Positions 11,079-61,333 of a stretch of 64,000 bases of DNA are shown here, one piece after another. This DNA is from Antedon mediterranea (taxonomy: Eukaryota; Echinodermata; Crinoidea; Comatulida; Antedonidae): assembly GCF_964355755.1 (NCBI RefSeq), contig NC_092678.1, forward strand, positions 6,112,922-6,176,921. The letters are read 5' to 3'. Position 1 is the first letter of the stretch; each line of letters begins with the position of its first letter. Below the pieces are notes generated by a model. It made no database searches. It saw only the letters and a list, made by a program, of their open reading frames with translations, and was not told the DNA's origin. The position numbers were made by a program, and so were the translations under genes.

Positions 11079-12198
11079 TGCGTGTACACTCCGGAATTTG
11101 CTAGCCGATCTAAACTGACAGTATGTTTCATTACACAATATTTGTTTTATAAGATGTTTAATTTTTCTGTTTGTCCAAAAACGATGAAGCTGTGTATATA
11201 TCAAAACAGTAGAACAGCCACAGCATTGAACCATACAAGTGGCATAACATTAATATGCAAATTATTCACGATATATGCAAACAAATATGCAAACTAGATC
11301 AACAAAGCTTTTAACTTTTGCCATTAATCCTTGAAATGTTCACAAATATTTATAGATATAATTCCATATTATAATACAGTAAATAAAAAGATAATAGTAC
11401 AGTATTTAGTAATTGAAACAATTATATTGTATCTTAGTGATTTCATGCTTTCCAATATTATGTATACAGTATATTTTGTAAGAGATCATGTCATGTTATT
11501 TTACTGCAGTAACTGTAGTAACCACACTTTTTCTGTAATAACATATGATTTTAGGTGTTTCATTTTTCAGTTGTTAAACAATTGTTGGCTGCAGTTACTA
11601 TAGTAGAAAAATGTGAATGGTTCCTATACACATGCTCTTTTTGTTTACATGCGGTAAGTTTCACCATATATTTTTTTTTTATTATTGGCTTTCCAGTTGT
11701 AAATAGGTAAATTGATACAATCAATAAATAAATATAAAACAGTTTAGGGCAAGCTTTTAAAATTGAAATACATTTTTGAAAACATTTGTTTAACACCTAT
11801 TCCTGTAGGCTTTCTAGTCAGCAACGTGTGACAGTGTGCAGTCTATCTCTTTTTCTTAATTCACCCATTTAAATCTTAAATCTTCAACTTTATCTTATAA
11901 CTATTATATTATTATCCTTAAAAATCAATTTAAGTTCATTTAAAACATAATTTATTTACTATGTTCATCTTAGAAATCTACAGTATCTACAAATCAAATT
12001 TACAACAAAAAAAATTTTCAAAATGAAAGATATTTAAGATTGTGTTCTTCTTAAACTAAGATTGTCTAATTTACAGTACAAATTTTAACCACACTGTTTT
12101 CACAATAAAAATCCAGATTTAAATTGTAAATTCTGAGTAAAACATATAAATTTATCTAATAAACTTAAAAGTAAGTGAATTCTTGCTTAAGTGAAAAT

Positions 12199-12204
12199 TT
12201 TATT
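12199..12204 (-). terminator. Possible poly(A) signal of the NUAK gene
   Basis: AATAAA on the minus strand, 25 bases beyond the stop codon. It is close to the stop, and the region is AT-rich, so chance occurrence is possible. Confidence 0.35.
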
Positions 12205-12228
12205 TTCTTAAAGGTACAGAAGAGTATG

Positions 12229-49470
<37,242 letters not shown>

Positions 49471-52317
49471 TTCCCTTATTAATCCTATGTTGCTTGTAAG
49501 CTAGTCACAACATCCAAAAAAAAGTTGGGAGAGAGAGGTCAAGGAGGAAGACTTTCTTCCTGCGTGGGTAAAGTCCGCCGGTATCAGTGCTCAGTTGCAG
49601 ACTACAACAATTTAAGTTTGCACTTTTGCAGAATTCAATATAAACAGTTTAAATAAATACCATTTGCAAGTTGTTGCTCCGAATAATTTTAAAACATGTT
49701 CACCCGATGCTGTATTGTGGTTAAATAACAAAAATAAAATACCACCGCGACGGTGAATCAAAGTATCATTCTACCTGTTCACGGAAGACTGAGCAGACGA
49801 CGATAAGCAGCCAATCACAGACAAGTATACAAACTGAACTAAGTTTGACGTTTGTGGCGCTGTGCTAATAAGCCGAAACTTTATGACACCAACATTACGC
49901 ATAGCTTTTACTATGAATTGTAAAACTAAGTTTTCGATATTAACAATGACAAATCAAACTCATATCTATCTGTTTTATATTTTATATACTATATTTAGTC
50001 ATGTTGAAAAATATGGTTGAAACAGGTGGAAGTTCTACTCTTAATATGGACATAAAATGGACAGTATATGACTACACTGATCTGATCCAAATATAATTTA
50101 ATAATTGGGTGTTCAATTGTTTGCGATATATTACGTGCATTTTCTTAATATGTAAAAATGTACTGTAAATGATTAATACCAAACATTTCACTAATTCGCA
50201 GCAAACGAAAGAGTTAGAAACATACTTAATGTAATTTAATACTAAAATACCTGTATTGTGTGTCCACAACAAAGAAACGAAGTAGGCCGACAGATAATTA
50301 ACGAGTTATGCAAGTTATTTACAATAATCTCTGTTCCGGTGATACAATCGTGAAACAGGTCTATTACATGTTTCATTTTTTTATTGTAAGGTCACGGACA
50401 ATGTTTATAATAAATTAATAACGAACCGGAATATCTATAAACGGAATAATAATTGGAACATCTTTAAATTTGTTCCGGAAGTTCAATTTGAATATTGTCG
50501 GTATTAAAATTCCCCGGATGTTTATTGTGATGTAAGGTAATGTACAGTCAAGGAAAGGGTTATACCGCCTGTCTATTATTGTCTAGTATAATCTGCATGG
50601 AGGAAAAATTTCTCCATGGTATAAATGTTAATTTAACAAACGTCACCTTTCACGAATTATCAATAGGACCTTATAACATCGTCTTGAACAGGTTGTGAAA
50701 AGGGCGTGGTCTTTTTAATATGGAAACTCCCAAAAGAGGGGTCTTAACATTCTGAAATAAACACAAAATATTATATAATAATTATATTACACTCAACACA
50801 TGGTGATAATAAATGAAAGATTAAAATTGCCGATAAAAATATGACCCGCATACCAATCTTACGATGACCTTATCATCCAAGGTAACAAAAAGTGCACGCG
50901 CGGAGGATGCATCACCATGCGCGCAGAGGGGGAGACATAGTAAATTAATAAATGTGCCGAAACATAGTGCTTTCCATCAACGCTGACCAAAATAAACATT
51001 GCAATATTCTAAAAATAACTTATTTGTTGCTGTAAGCGATGATCGAAGATAACTCAAAATATTTCATAAATCATAATCGAATTATGTTAAGATAGTTATG
51101 ATCTAACCACAAGCGGGAATAACGTGGTTCTAATTAGTGACCAGGGGGAGAAACAGTGGGACATATGACCAAACGTCATGGAATAATAACAATGCTATGG
51201 AATATAATTCATTGTCTGTAGGTAAATACATGTAAAACCATTTTTGAAAATAATTAATATGTCCACATCCTTGAGCATTCCATGGAAAGTTAACAATCGG
51301 TATTTTTTTAAATAATTAAATCTGGAATTTGTTTGATATGAATCATACAATTTCAGCAACATTTTTACACCGGGGATATATCGTACGATACCACTTGTTT
51401 AGAACATGGAGCTATTTTTTACAACATTACGTTGTGTGATATTTCTTTGCTCGCGCAAAGTCTATCGAATGCAATTGATGTTTGGAACCAATAAAATGAA
51501 ACAATAGACCAAAATTAATGTATGTTCTTGCACTTGATCTTTCAACAAAATATTGAAGTTGCATTCGCTAGGTTTTGTAAAGGTTTCAATAAAAGCAATG
51601 AAAATGGTTCTTTGTTTTAAAATCCTGTATTAGTTTTATACATTTAGTTTAAGTTTCCTTGTAAACAGGCCTAGTATTTTTAAAAATATTTTTTTTTTCT
51701 GTAACTTTTATTTTACTTACTCTAGACGCACCTTCATTCATAAAATTTTCCACTGTTTTAAAAGTGTAGCTTCCAAATAAATTATTCTTATTACCCATTA
51801 CCAATGCGATTACGGATATAGATTATAACATTCTCCCCATTGCTTAAAAATAGCTCTCTCGGCCTAATGGTCCTAACTCATAAGGAAGTATAACCCACTG
51901 CAACCCCCTACATTCCCCCGGACTTGACACTTCCAAGTAGTCCAGTATAAATCATTATTCCAACCTAAAGGCTAAAGATAACAGGAAAAAGGTATAGAAA
52001 AATATAAAACTTTCCGACCTTATATTTCCCTCGTCCTGCTGACAAAATATAACACAAACACGGATATAAATATAAATCACCCAAAACGATGACGTTTTTA
52101 TTAATCCATATTTAAAGAATAGATAACACCATAAAGCGATTCATTGTATTGCAATCTATTATTTGTTTAAAATAAAAAAGAGATTTACAACTAAGATAAA
52201 AAAGAAACATACACAAAAAAAAAAAACAACAACAGGGGCGTAAATAGTTGGAGATTACCATTTTTTTAATTGCAATTGAAATACAAGATTTACTAAAAAC
52301 TAATTTTAGCGTATAGT

Positions 52318-52750
52318 ACGGTAGACCTCCAGTAGAGGCCCTTCCTTCGAGAAAACCATATTTAGGGGAAATCCCTTATTATGGGGAGACTTTTAAAAAC
52401 GAACGAGGAATAACATTACGCTAAAGTCTTACTCAGGAAGGGGGTGGGTCGAACTCGTATAACTGCACAATGATGGGTTGCGAAAAATTCTAACTGTAAA
52501 TATGAATTATTTCGGCCTACGTAAGGACATTTCAATGTTTTACTATGAGTTTTCTGCACAATTTAACTGCTGTTGTGTAGAACTCCCTTTGGGACACCCA
52601 TTATTAAGGTGACATCTCTATACAGGAAAAATCCCTGACTAAGGATTCTTCCTATATTATAAATGATTACATGTTTTAACACTGCAACCAATCCCTATTC
52701 ATGGACACCTCTATTAAAGGGACAATGTCGGGTCCTGAAGAGATTCTACT
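52318..52750. repeat. CAGTAGAACC-type repeat fragments
   Basis: Pieces resembling the family occur at about 52318-52395 (GTAGACCTCCAGTAGAGGCC) and 52575-52750, ending GAAGAGATTCTACTGTAC. The region between them may be internal or unrelated sequence. Confidence 0.5.
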
Positions 52751-53087
52751 GTACAATATTTTCAAAATTAGGTAGTAGGCATACGTTGCCAAACGTCACC
52801 CTCTCAGCATTTCTGTTGGGCCACAGTGAACAACCCATAAAAGTACAGAGGGGCAATTTTGATCAAAATGTTGACAGAGACGTGATCGAATCTGTAATAA
52901 TCAAATCATCATCATCGCCGAGATCAGACGAAACAGATTAAAATACAATAGAACTATACGAATTATACAATTTACTATAATTTAATTGAGTTTGATATAA
53001 AACCGTTTAACTCTACGCACGCGAGTAGTCCAGTTTACCTTGAGTATTACATGTAAAAATTCATGAATCATCGTTGTTAAAACCGAC

Positions 53088-53204
53088 ATATATGGAAATG
53101 ATGATGTCATATCACTACCGTACTAAATTTGGGCATATCACTACCATATTTGGGCACATCACACTTTTTTTGTCAAATAAAGTTTGATAGTGTAGACAGA
53201 GTTT
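53088..53204. repeat. Harbinger-like MITE, copy 4 (left end missing)
   Basis: Core GGGCATATCACTACCATATT and right end TTTGATAGTGTAGACAGAG are nearly identical to copy 3; the left terminus cannot be found. TTTTA follows the right end. Confidence 0.72.
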
Positions 53205-53659
53205 TAATTTGTTGAAATCTGTTCTTTTTTAAATCAATATGTCTAGCGCAGGCGACTAAACATGTTCAAATAAGCCTACCAATCGGAGTTAATTATGAAA
53301 ATGTTCATGCCAAATCGTGACCTTTTGATGTTGTAGGTAACCTTTAATGGTCTGAGTAGACGGCTATTTATAATCTTATATTCACTTTTTAATAATGTAA
53401 TTCTGATAATTGGAATATGATGAAATAATCATCGTTACAGAAAGAAAGTAATCGTTATATTAGACAAAATTAAGTATTCTAATTGTTATTTCTGAAATAC
53501 AGTAGTTGCAGTTTTATTATCCGGTTATGTAGGCCTATTTGTATATTTTATTTTGAGCATGTATTTTACCTTCAACGTGAGTTGACAAAGTGATGTTAGA
53601 AATGTTAGTTATTAGATTCCACCTGTTATACTTTGTACAACTACAACAATAGAACAGAA

Positions 53660-53816
53660 TAGAACTACGAGGAGGACACTTTCGGAACCGAAACAAGTAC
53701 CCCTTAATAGGGATGTCCCTGGCCTGAATGTGGGTTGGCCGCCGAGTTTAAAACATATATTTTCCCTCTTTCGTTTAGCAGGAAAGTTCCCCCTGAACAG
53801 GGATTCTACTGTACAA
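53660..53816. repeat. CAGTAGAACC-type interspersed repeat
   Basis: Contains GAGGACACTTTCGGAACCGA, CCCCTTAATAGGGATGTCCC and ends GAACAGGGATTCTACTGTAC. The right terminus is well preserved and followed by TAC; the left is degraded. Confidence 0.65.
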
Positions 53817-55749
53817 ACAGGCCTACAAAAAAAGAAACATAGGCCTACAGTAGAGAAATTACGACTAGTCTGGCGATGTGACGTCACTGTTGTTAGGCAT
53901 TTTTTAGAACGCCTTATTATTTTGATATCTTCATAGACCTAGATGTTTAGCCTAGATTTTGTGTTTCTTTTGATCTATTTTGGCAACATTATTTCTCCAT
54001 AACATAATATGTCATTGTTTTTGGTTGTTAAGAGAAATTAAAAAAACAATTTAAACAAATATCATTCCTACCTGTATTGTCACGAACTTGTTTTCTGTCT
54101 GATGTGCTGAGTAATCTAATCCTGTGGATTAACTACGGATTAACATACTTCGTAATCCCATATCAGGTTGCTGCTAGAGGCCAGTCTGTACGGTCATGGT
54201 CACTTTGCTAAACCTGATCCTCTGATCTATTCGGTTTTTAGTCGTAATCGTGACTCTATGATTAATTTATTAAGAATTTAATTCTACCAAGGAATAATTT
54301 AAGCTTATTATTAGCATAATCAAATGTTTAAAAGTGTCAAACGATTAACACCATTATATACCGCATTATGGAATAGTTTACTTTCGTGTCCGTACAAGAT
54401 TCAAGGTAATTTAAGATTTAAAAAAAAAATGTTTGTTTGGTCTCCGTATGAACCAACGAAATATGTTTGATCTATTCCAATGACAATAATTAATGTCTTC
54501 CAGTGACGTCACTCTTACAACACTGTCCTTTCCAATGAAAACATTCTACATAACAAATGTCATTCAGTGTGTTTTGCTTGTTCGAAAAGCAAGCGGCACT
54601 CGTAAAAATACCGACAGACGAATATAAATAAATTATAAATAAATATATAAATAAATATAATAAATAGTATTTTAACATTGCTATTTGCAATTTGATGTTT
54701 TTTTTGGTCTTAATTATGCCAAGCAAACGAATTTCCATTTTAAAGTGAACCAACAGAATGTATTGAATCTTGAATAAAACAAACCAGCTTGTACCACAAT
54801 AATACAACAACAAGTTAGATTTATATTTCAAAAGATTTAGAAAATCAAAATGTTAAATAATTTCCGCAAAGAACAATAAGATGCCACTTGAATACCCAGA
54901 TAAATGACATGTGCTATTGTTTTATTAAGTGGTACTTGTCACTTAAGTTGGTATTTGTCACTTGTTTGCTCTCGCGCCGACAAATCATTCATTAAAACAT
55001 TAAATCAAATCACTACCGGTTTTTACTATACAACCAATGGCTAATTTAAAATAATCTCTTTTTTGACTTTTGTGAGCTATTTCCGATTTGAAAGAAACAA
55101 TGCGGCAAAACTCAGTAGCAATATTGTATTTTGCTGTAGGCCTAGGCCGAAATCCGGAGAAGATGAACGGAGAAGAAGTGGATTAAAGCAGGTTGTTCCG
55201 CGGGTTATTTTGTTGACCCATTTAGAGTATTTAGGCATTTGAAGGTGTATTCATATAAACAACACATTAATTCAATTAAATTCGAGAATGATATGCGGTG
55301 TTTTTAAAACGCGTAAAAACGCTTAATTATTTAATCTATTTTTATTTTGCGAACACTCATCTGCTGAATGAATAACAAAAATAGGAAAAAACTAAATTGT
55401 TTTTCCAGGTATTTGGTTGGCAGATGAATTCGAAGATTACTGAGTGTGAAGTGTGGGAAACCACTCATTAACATAAGTATGTAGGCCTAGTCAATTTTTT
55501 TCTGTAGGTCCTTCCGAAAAAGTAAAATAAAGACGGAAACTTATTAAAACAGGTTGATGACCTATTTAGAGGATTATGGAATGGTTTGTAAGGTAATTAA
55601 TTAATTCCGTCAGGTCAATCATTAATTAACATCCCATGGACTATCTGCATTGAAAATAATTATTTAATTAAGTTTTCAAATATCAATGTGCAATTATAAT
55701 TTTTTCCCAGGCAGTTGGTTTACAAATTATAACCAAGCATGGTCTACCA

Positions 55750-56880
55750 ATGAAACAAACTAACAAACACAAAAAAACAAACTTATATACAAACAAATAA
55801 CAATGAACTACCACAAACAAAAAGAAAACACAAATAAAGAAACAAACTTAATTATGACACTCTATGTACAAAATCATATTTATCTGCAACCAATCACATG
55901 ATCTAACGAACAAACAAACAAAGAAACGAACATACAAACAAACAAACCAACAAACAAAACATACAAATGGCAAGCACTATAATGTACGTACAAACTCATC
56001 CATATTTATCTCCAACCAATCACATGATCTAACGAACAAACAAATAAACGAACACACAAATAAACAAACAAACAAACAAAACATACAAATGGCAAGCACT
56101 ATATGTACGTACAAACTTATCCATATTTATCTCCAACCAATCACATGATCTAACGAACAAACAAACAAACATACAAACAAACAAACCAACAAACAAAACA
56201 TACAAATGGCAAGCACTATATGTACGTACAAACTCATCCATATTTATCTGCAACCAATCACATGATCTAACGAACAAACAAACAAACAAACCAACAAACA
56301 AAACATACAAATGGAAAGCACTATTGTACGTACAAACTCATCCATATTTATCTCCAACCAATCACATGATCTAACGAACAAACAAAGAAACGAACATACA
56401 AACAAACAAACCAACAAACAAAACATACAAATGGCAAGCACTATAATTATGTACGTACAAACTTATCCATATTTATCTGCAACCAATCACATGATCTAAC
56501 GAACAAACAAACAAACAAACCAACAAACAAAACATACAAATGGAAAGCACTATATGTACGTACAAACTCATCCATATTTATCTGCAACCAATCACATGAT
56601 CTAACGAACAAACAAACCAACAAACAAACCAAATGTAATGCAAATGACAAACTGCACTATATGTACGTACAAAATCATATTCATCTGCCATGATCTAACG
56701 AACAAACAAAGAAACGAACATACAAACAAACAAACCAAAGAAAATTTTTTTAAATTCAAATGGCAAACTACACTATATGTACGTACACAATCATATTTAT
56801 CTGCAATCAATCACGTGATCTAACGAACAAACAAACCAATGAACACACAAACAAACAAACAAACAAAGTGTAATACAAAC
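55750..56880. repeat. CAAA-rich complex tandem array (about eight units of 100-130 bp)
   Basis: Each unit joins a (CAAA)n stretch of variable length, ACATACAAATGG, GCACTATATGTACGTACAAA, CTCATCCATATTTATCT, CAACCAATCACATGATC and TAACGAAC. Every unit carries the GTACGTAC palindrome. Variation in the CAAA part accounts for the unequal unit length. Long frames here are artefacts. Confidence 0.9.
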
Positions 56881-57208
56881 TGCACTGAGTACAAAATCAT
56901 TTTAATTTGCAAATTCAAATCTATAAACTGAATCACCAAGATTCGTTTTAAATGTTTTCCGGTGACAAATCAATATATCTGGAAATGACCTAAAGGTTAA
57001 AACATTAATATGGAATTCATTAAAATATCATTGCTATTATTAGCTGAGCACCAAGTAGGAAGCAATAAGTGATGGTGACCGACGGATGTGCCACAATGAC
57101 GTGACCACGCCACTTCTTATAATGTTATTAACGTGTGCCTAATGTATGTAAATTAAACCGCAGTATTAAAATAATACGATACAAAAAGTAAATGTTTCAC
57201 TGGATAAA

Positions 57209-57236
57209 CCAATATAATAATATATATATATATATA
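57209..57236. repeat. TA-type microsatellite
   Basis: An (AT)n run following TAATAATATA. No special context. Confidence 0.8.
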
Positions 57237-57464
57237 TCTAACAATCCATACAGAGCTATATAACTGAAGTAGTTTTATGTAATAATCAACTTTAATTTGT
57301 GAGGTACCTTTTACACACTATTAATAATGACCTAAAAGATGATGCTGACATAATGCGGCAATATAGATCTCTGAGAGTATAAGAGCAAATTCTATTGCTA
57401 GGAAGTTTGGTAAATGTTTAGATCATATTGCTTAAATATGTATTGTGAATCATTATGGGCACTA

Positions 57465-57631
57465 AAGCGTGGTTCCCACTAGCGACGCAACACAAGGACG
57501 TAACGCAACGCAAGTGAATTGACCAATCACAAGCGATGGCTTATTTGTTTGTGATTGCTAACCGTCTATAACTTCGCTTGTCATTGGTTAAAACGCTTGC
57601 GCTGCGTTTACGTCCTTGGGGAACCAAGCTT
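57465..57631. repeat. MITE with AAGC(G/T)TGGTTCCC ends
   Basis: Left AAGCGTGGTTCCC and right GGGAACCAAGCTT are inverted copies with one difference, flanked by TA. The interior is a large imperfect palindrome around CCAATCACAAGCG...CGCTTGTCATTGG. A related fragment lies at about 57848-57955, again ending in GGGGGAACCAAG. Confidence 0.65.
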
Positions 57632-58899
57632 TAGCTACAAGTGTGTTACAATAACGCATTGTAATTGCGTGTGATACTTATTTACCACGACACAATACGG
57701 TAGTGCATCAACTATGTTTGTTAGTATGGTTTGTTATCTTTAAAAAAAAACCATCAGGAAATATATTATGGTTTGTCACTATGAATTACACCCTAAAAAT
57801 ATTTTTATGTGAATTATGAGAAATGCCCTTTATTCAAGTACATCATCCGTAACGCAAGCGAATTGACCAATCAAAAGCTACGGATTATTTAAACTGTCGC
57901 TTTTGATTGGTCAATTCGATTGCCTTGCGTTCCTTTTATGGGGGAACCAAGTTTTAATTGACCAAAATTGAACTACAGTTCGGGTGATCCATCGCGTTAC
58001 ACCACGTCCTTGCATTGCGTCAAATTAAGAACAAAGCTTACAGTAGGTCTACTAGAACTGCACATGCTTATTCCATTGTTAAACTATATTTAGAAAATAT
58101 AATATTCTATAAATAGAAACTTCCTGTTAACTACTACTGTTACTAATTGTTAAGCTAAACCGGTAGCAATAAAATGAACCCGTATGACGTATAGTTAACT
58201 ATAATACGATATTATTTTAATTAATACAAAGGCGTATTGATCAATACATTATATTCATTCATGTTACAGTAGGTAATAAAATGACGTCATTGTATAGAAT
58301 GTACAGAGTGTATTTAATAGCGCCCTGTAAGTACAACCCGATACAATTAGTATTACATTGTATTGATATTACAAACCTGGTTTTAAAAGGTGCATTTTCG
58401 GTCTATTTCCAGTAACAAGACATTGCACTGTTGTGATTAAATTCACTAAATTCGGATAGGGAAACACCAAAACAAACAAATATAATATTACAATCACAAT
58501 TTAAAAAAATTACTCATAATGATTATATAATATTGTCATATTTCGGATTTTATAATTTGTATATATTGGATTGTAAATTGTCTCATGCAAATTAGAATCA
58601 GTTTCGAATTCCATTGTTACCTTCTTAAATAAACATTTCTGCATAATTTCAACCTTGGGAGTTAAAAAAACTATTTCCTAATATACAGCGTAGATTGAAA
58701 TAGTTATATTAACAAGCCTTATTATTGATGACACTTGTCAACACCCCCCCCCCCCACCCACAAAAAAAAACAAGAAAGAAAAAGGATGTAGGTATAACTA
58801 CTGTATGTCATAGCATAAATACTGTAGTATTTTAGAATCTGTTGCAACATTTGTATACTCTACTGTAATACAGTATTTAATGTCCCATTTTTAACTTAA

Positions 58900-59164
58900 A
58901 GATGTATTGTCCCCCAAAAACAAGAAAAATGAAGATTAATTAAAACATACTTTGAATAGGTTATTTTGTAGTTTTAATCAAGCTAATCACTTCAGTAGAA
59001 AAAAAATCTAAAAAAAAAATGATGTTTTCACTTATAAAATGACAAAATAATGGTTAAATTCAACCAAAAATCCATTGGCTGGCAGCCAATTTGACTATTT
59101 TTTGCTTTAAATTACAGTTTTTCAGGTAAATAATTTAATATTTTTTCAGGGGGACAATACATCT
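58900..59164. repeat. TTAA-flanked MITE (piggyBac/Kolobok type)
   Basis: AGATGTATTGTCCCCC at 58900-58915 has an exact inverted partner at 59149-59164, and TTAA lies on each side (58896-58899 and 59165-59168). A TTAA target duplication is the mark of piggyBac and Kolobok elements. The 265-base interior is AT-rich and non-coding. Confidence 0.85.
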
Positions 59165-59591
59165 TTAAGATGAATGTCATCATAACAGTTCTGTGACAGT
59201 TACATTTATATGTGTGCATTTCCTTGCATTATATTAACGATTAAAGTTGTGTAGCCTACACGGTTAATTTCCAACGTTAGATTCATGTTAATAAAACAAT
59301 TTACAAAACAGAAGAGATGTTTCATGTGAACTTTACTCAATATTGGGAAGTTAGAGCATGGACCTATGAATTAAGTTATAGGTCCATGGTTAGAGCACTA
59401 ACCATTCATCCAAACAAACAAACAAACAGCTTGCTTGCCGAAAAGAGTTGACATAACGTGAGACACGGTCAATGTCTATAATACAAAGTGGGAGAAGGGG
59501 AGAGGTTATTACTGTAGGAGAAAGTGCTGGTTCCCGTACAGTACGTCAAGAATCGGGTGGTAAACTGTAACATCACTTATCTTCAGGGCTC

Positions 59592-60755
59592 CTATACACT
59601 CTGCTCCACATTAGGCCTACTTGTTACATCGTTGCTCGTACTATTGCCAACGGAAAGTTGTTTATTTCTCCTAATTTGAAGGTATTTGGTGCTTATAATT
59701 GCTAAAATAATGATAAACACACAAAATAAGATTGACCGAATTAACAATATTGATTTTGAGTTCAGATCATTTTCCCTGCTGATGCTAGATGTAGGTAAAC
59801 CAGTCTTTGCAATATCTGGATGAACAAGATCTGTGACGTCAACATTCAGTATCGTCGTATCTGAACCCTCTGAATATTCACCTCTAGCGGTGCACTTTAC
59901 TAGTGTGCCGTTTAAACCAATAGTTACATTGTGTATGATTAAACTGTTACTTTTGTTAACCATGTCAATTTTCGGGAACGATTCCCAGATGTACTCAACT
60001 TGCGTAATGTTATTAGTGTCTGGTAGAGAACAATTTAAAACAGCGTCTTCGCCTTCAATCAGATTGTCTAATGTTAAAGAAACATTCAAACGACTTTTTA
60101 CTAATACATTGACTGCGCAAGTATACGTTCGATATCGCACTAAGAAAGAGCAAGTGTACCGCCACATCATAGCCTTTTCATTGCCTGTAATATGGAATTC
60201 TCTTTCAATTACTGTATTATTACCTGAAATTTTATATGTATACTTCATCTCTTCCGATTTCAACGAATGTTGGAATTGAAGATCTGGATAGGAAAACATT
60301 TGGCATTGTACAGTAACAGTACAATCACCAATACAGTAATCTTTGTCAGATGAGCACTGTGGTGAAGAATATGGATACACAGTCACGTTGAAGCTGGATT
60401 CCAGTACAACATTGTCATGACGAGTGACGAGAATGCTGTACAAACCTCTGTCAGAAATCGTCACATTGGTTATTATTATATAAATGTATAATCTTTCAGA
60501 ATCCAAAGTATACGTCTTATTAGAAATGGAGATACGATTGTCATCTACTGGTTGATTATTCTTCTTCAGCTGATAATGTTTTACACAATCGTTACATCTG
60601 ACAACATAACATTCAGCTCTCAGCGTATCGCCAGCAATGTAGTAATCGTATAACGACCTGTAACAACGAATATCTGATTGCTGTGCTGACATATAACTTA
60701 CATCAAAGAAGATGAAAATGAACACTGCTACAACACAGGTGGTTACAGACTCCAT
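59592..60755 (-). CDS. Type I membrane protein with three Ig-like domains
   Basis: A 387-residue product from the ATG at 60755; an upstream in-frame ATG at 60788 would add 11 residues, but the chosen start gives a standard signal peptide (MESVTTCVVAVFIFIFF). Seen: about ten N-glycosylation sequons, three Ig-like units, a membrane segment near residues 336-356 (LIRSILFCVFIIILAIIST) and a tail of about 30 residues. The membrane-proximal domain has a normal Cys pair (LNCSL and VKCTA). Domain 1 keeps DRGLYS but lacks the usual F-strand Cys. The tail has one Tyr next to the membrane (KYLQI) but no convincing ITIM. No intron is visible. It is probably a surface receptor or adhesion protein, possibly immune; the ligand is unknown. 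A paralogue lies at 63237-64000. Confidence 0.8.
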   Translation of the reverse strand: MESVTTCVVAVFIFIFFDVSYMSAQQSDIRCYRSLYDYYIAGDTLRAECYVVRCNDCVKHYQLKKNNQPVDDNRISISNKTYTLDSERLYIYIIITNVTISDRGLYSILVTRHDNVVLESSFNVTVYPYSSPQCSSDKDYCIGDCTVTVQCQMFSYPDLQFQHSLKSEEMKYTYKISGNNTVIEREFHITGNEKAMMWRYTCSFLVRYRTYTCAVNVLVKSRLNVSLTLDNLIEGEDAVLNCSLPDTNNITQVEYIWESFPKIDMVNKSNSLIIHNVTIGLNGTLVKCTARGEYSEGSDTTILNVDVTDLVHPDIAKTGLPTSSISRENDLNSKSILLIRSILFCVFIIILAIISTKYLQIRRNKQLSVGNSTSNDVTSRPNVEQSV

Positions 60756-61333
60756 AGTACTTTGGAACACAAAATATGCTCTGTACAATCACTGCTCAAT
60801 GCTTGTGAACATCAATTGTAAAACTCTCGGAAAACAATTCGTGCTTGCATTTTTACAGTAGGCCTAATTAATCCTTAGACCATCATTTTTAGTTTCATAT
60901 GCGAGTTTTTATTTTTCTTTCGTCGCGAGTTTATTGATTTGTTTCAATTTAGGCACCACAAAAATTACAGAAAAAATACAAAACAATACAAAGTAAACAA
61001 AATGATAACAATTATCAAAAGCGAACTTAATCACTGTTTGAAGACTAAATGTATTTAACATTAAGTGATGGCGCTAGTTACACTCCGTTATGCGTGATTA
61101 ATTAGTATGACGTAATGCATACGCGGTATGAGTACTCGGGGGTTCATTGAGGGTATGGGAGACCAGTAAATCCATTGTAGCAAGCAAGATATGTTGTAAA
61201 TAGAGTACGAATGAATTTAGTTGATTAGCTTTATTTGTTACTTGTCTTAACAATACAATTCAGGGCTAGATAACTTTCCTTTAAACTTTGGATCACATTT
61301 TCTGTAATTTTTTTTTTTTTTTTTTTTTTTTTT

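Larger units (their letters stand above)
7574..12198. other. Intergenic region between the kinase genes
   Basis: The first 300 bases are CpG-richer and probably include the flagellar kinase promoter. The remainder is AT-rich, without a recognised gene. It contains the perfect hairpin at 8782-8814, a dispersed GGTTTATCCAGG motif near 9231-9280, and a duplicated GC-richer patch at 10870-11075. Open frames here are short and have no family features. Confidence 0.5.
49471..59591. other. Intergenic region upstream of NUAK
   Basis: The first 300-400 bases probably contain the NUAK 5' UTR and promoter, with scattered CpG, though no clear TATA box or exon was found. Further on: a CpG-rich spot near 50890-50935, CAGTAGAACC-type repeats (about 52318-52750 and 53660-53816), a partial MITE (53088-53204), the CAAA-rich array (55750-56880), a TA repeat and two MITEs (57465, 58900). 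The open frames here have no protein-family features. Confidence 0.5.

Noticed and set aside
53612-54831. Frames of 68-113 codons in the intergenic region
   Set aside because: They overlap a CAGTAGAACC-type repeat or AT-rich DNA and show no domain, signal or splice context.
55864-56823. Repetitive frames rich in Asn-Lys-Gln-Thr or Leu-Phe-Val-Cys
   Set aside because: Caused by the CAAA-rich array.
59833-60279. A 148-codon plus-strand frame
   Set aside because: Antisense to the Ig receptor, and a similar shadow occurs over the second copy at 63534-63878.
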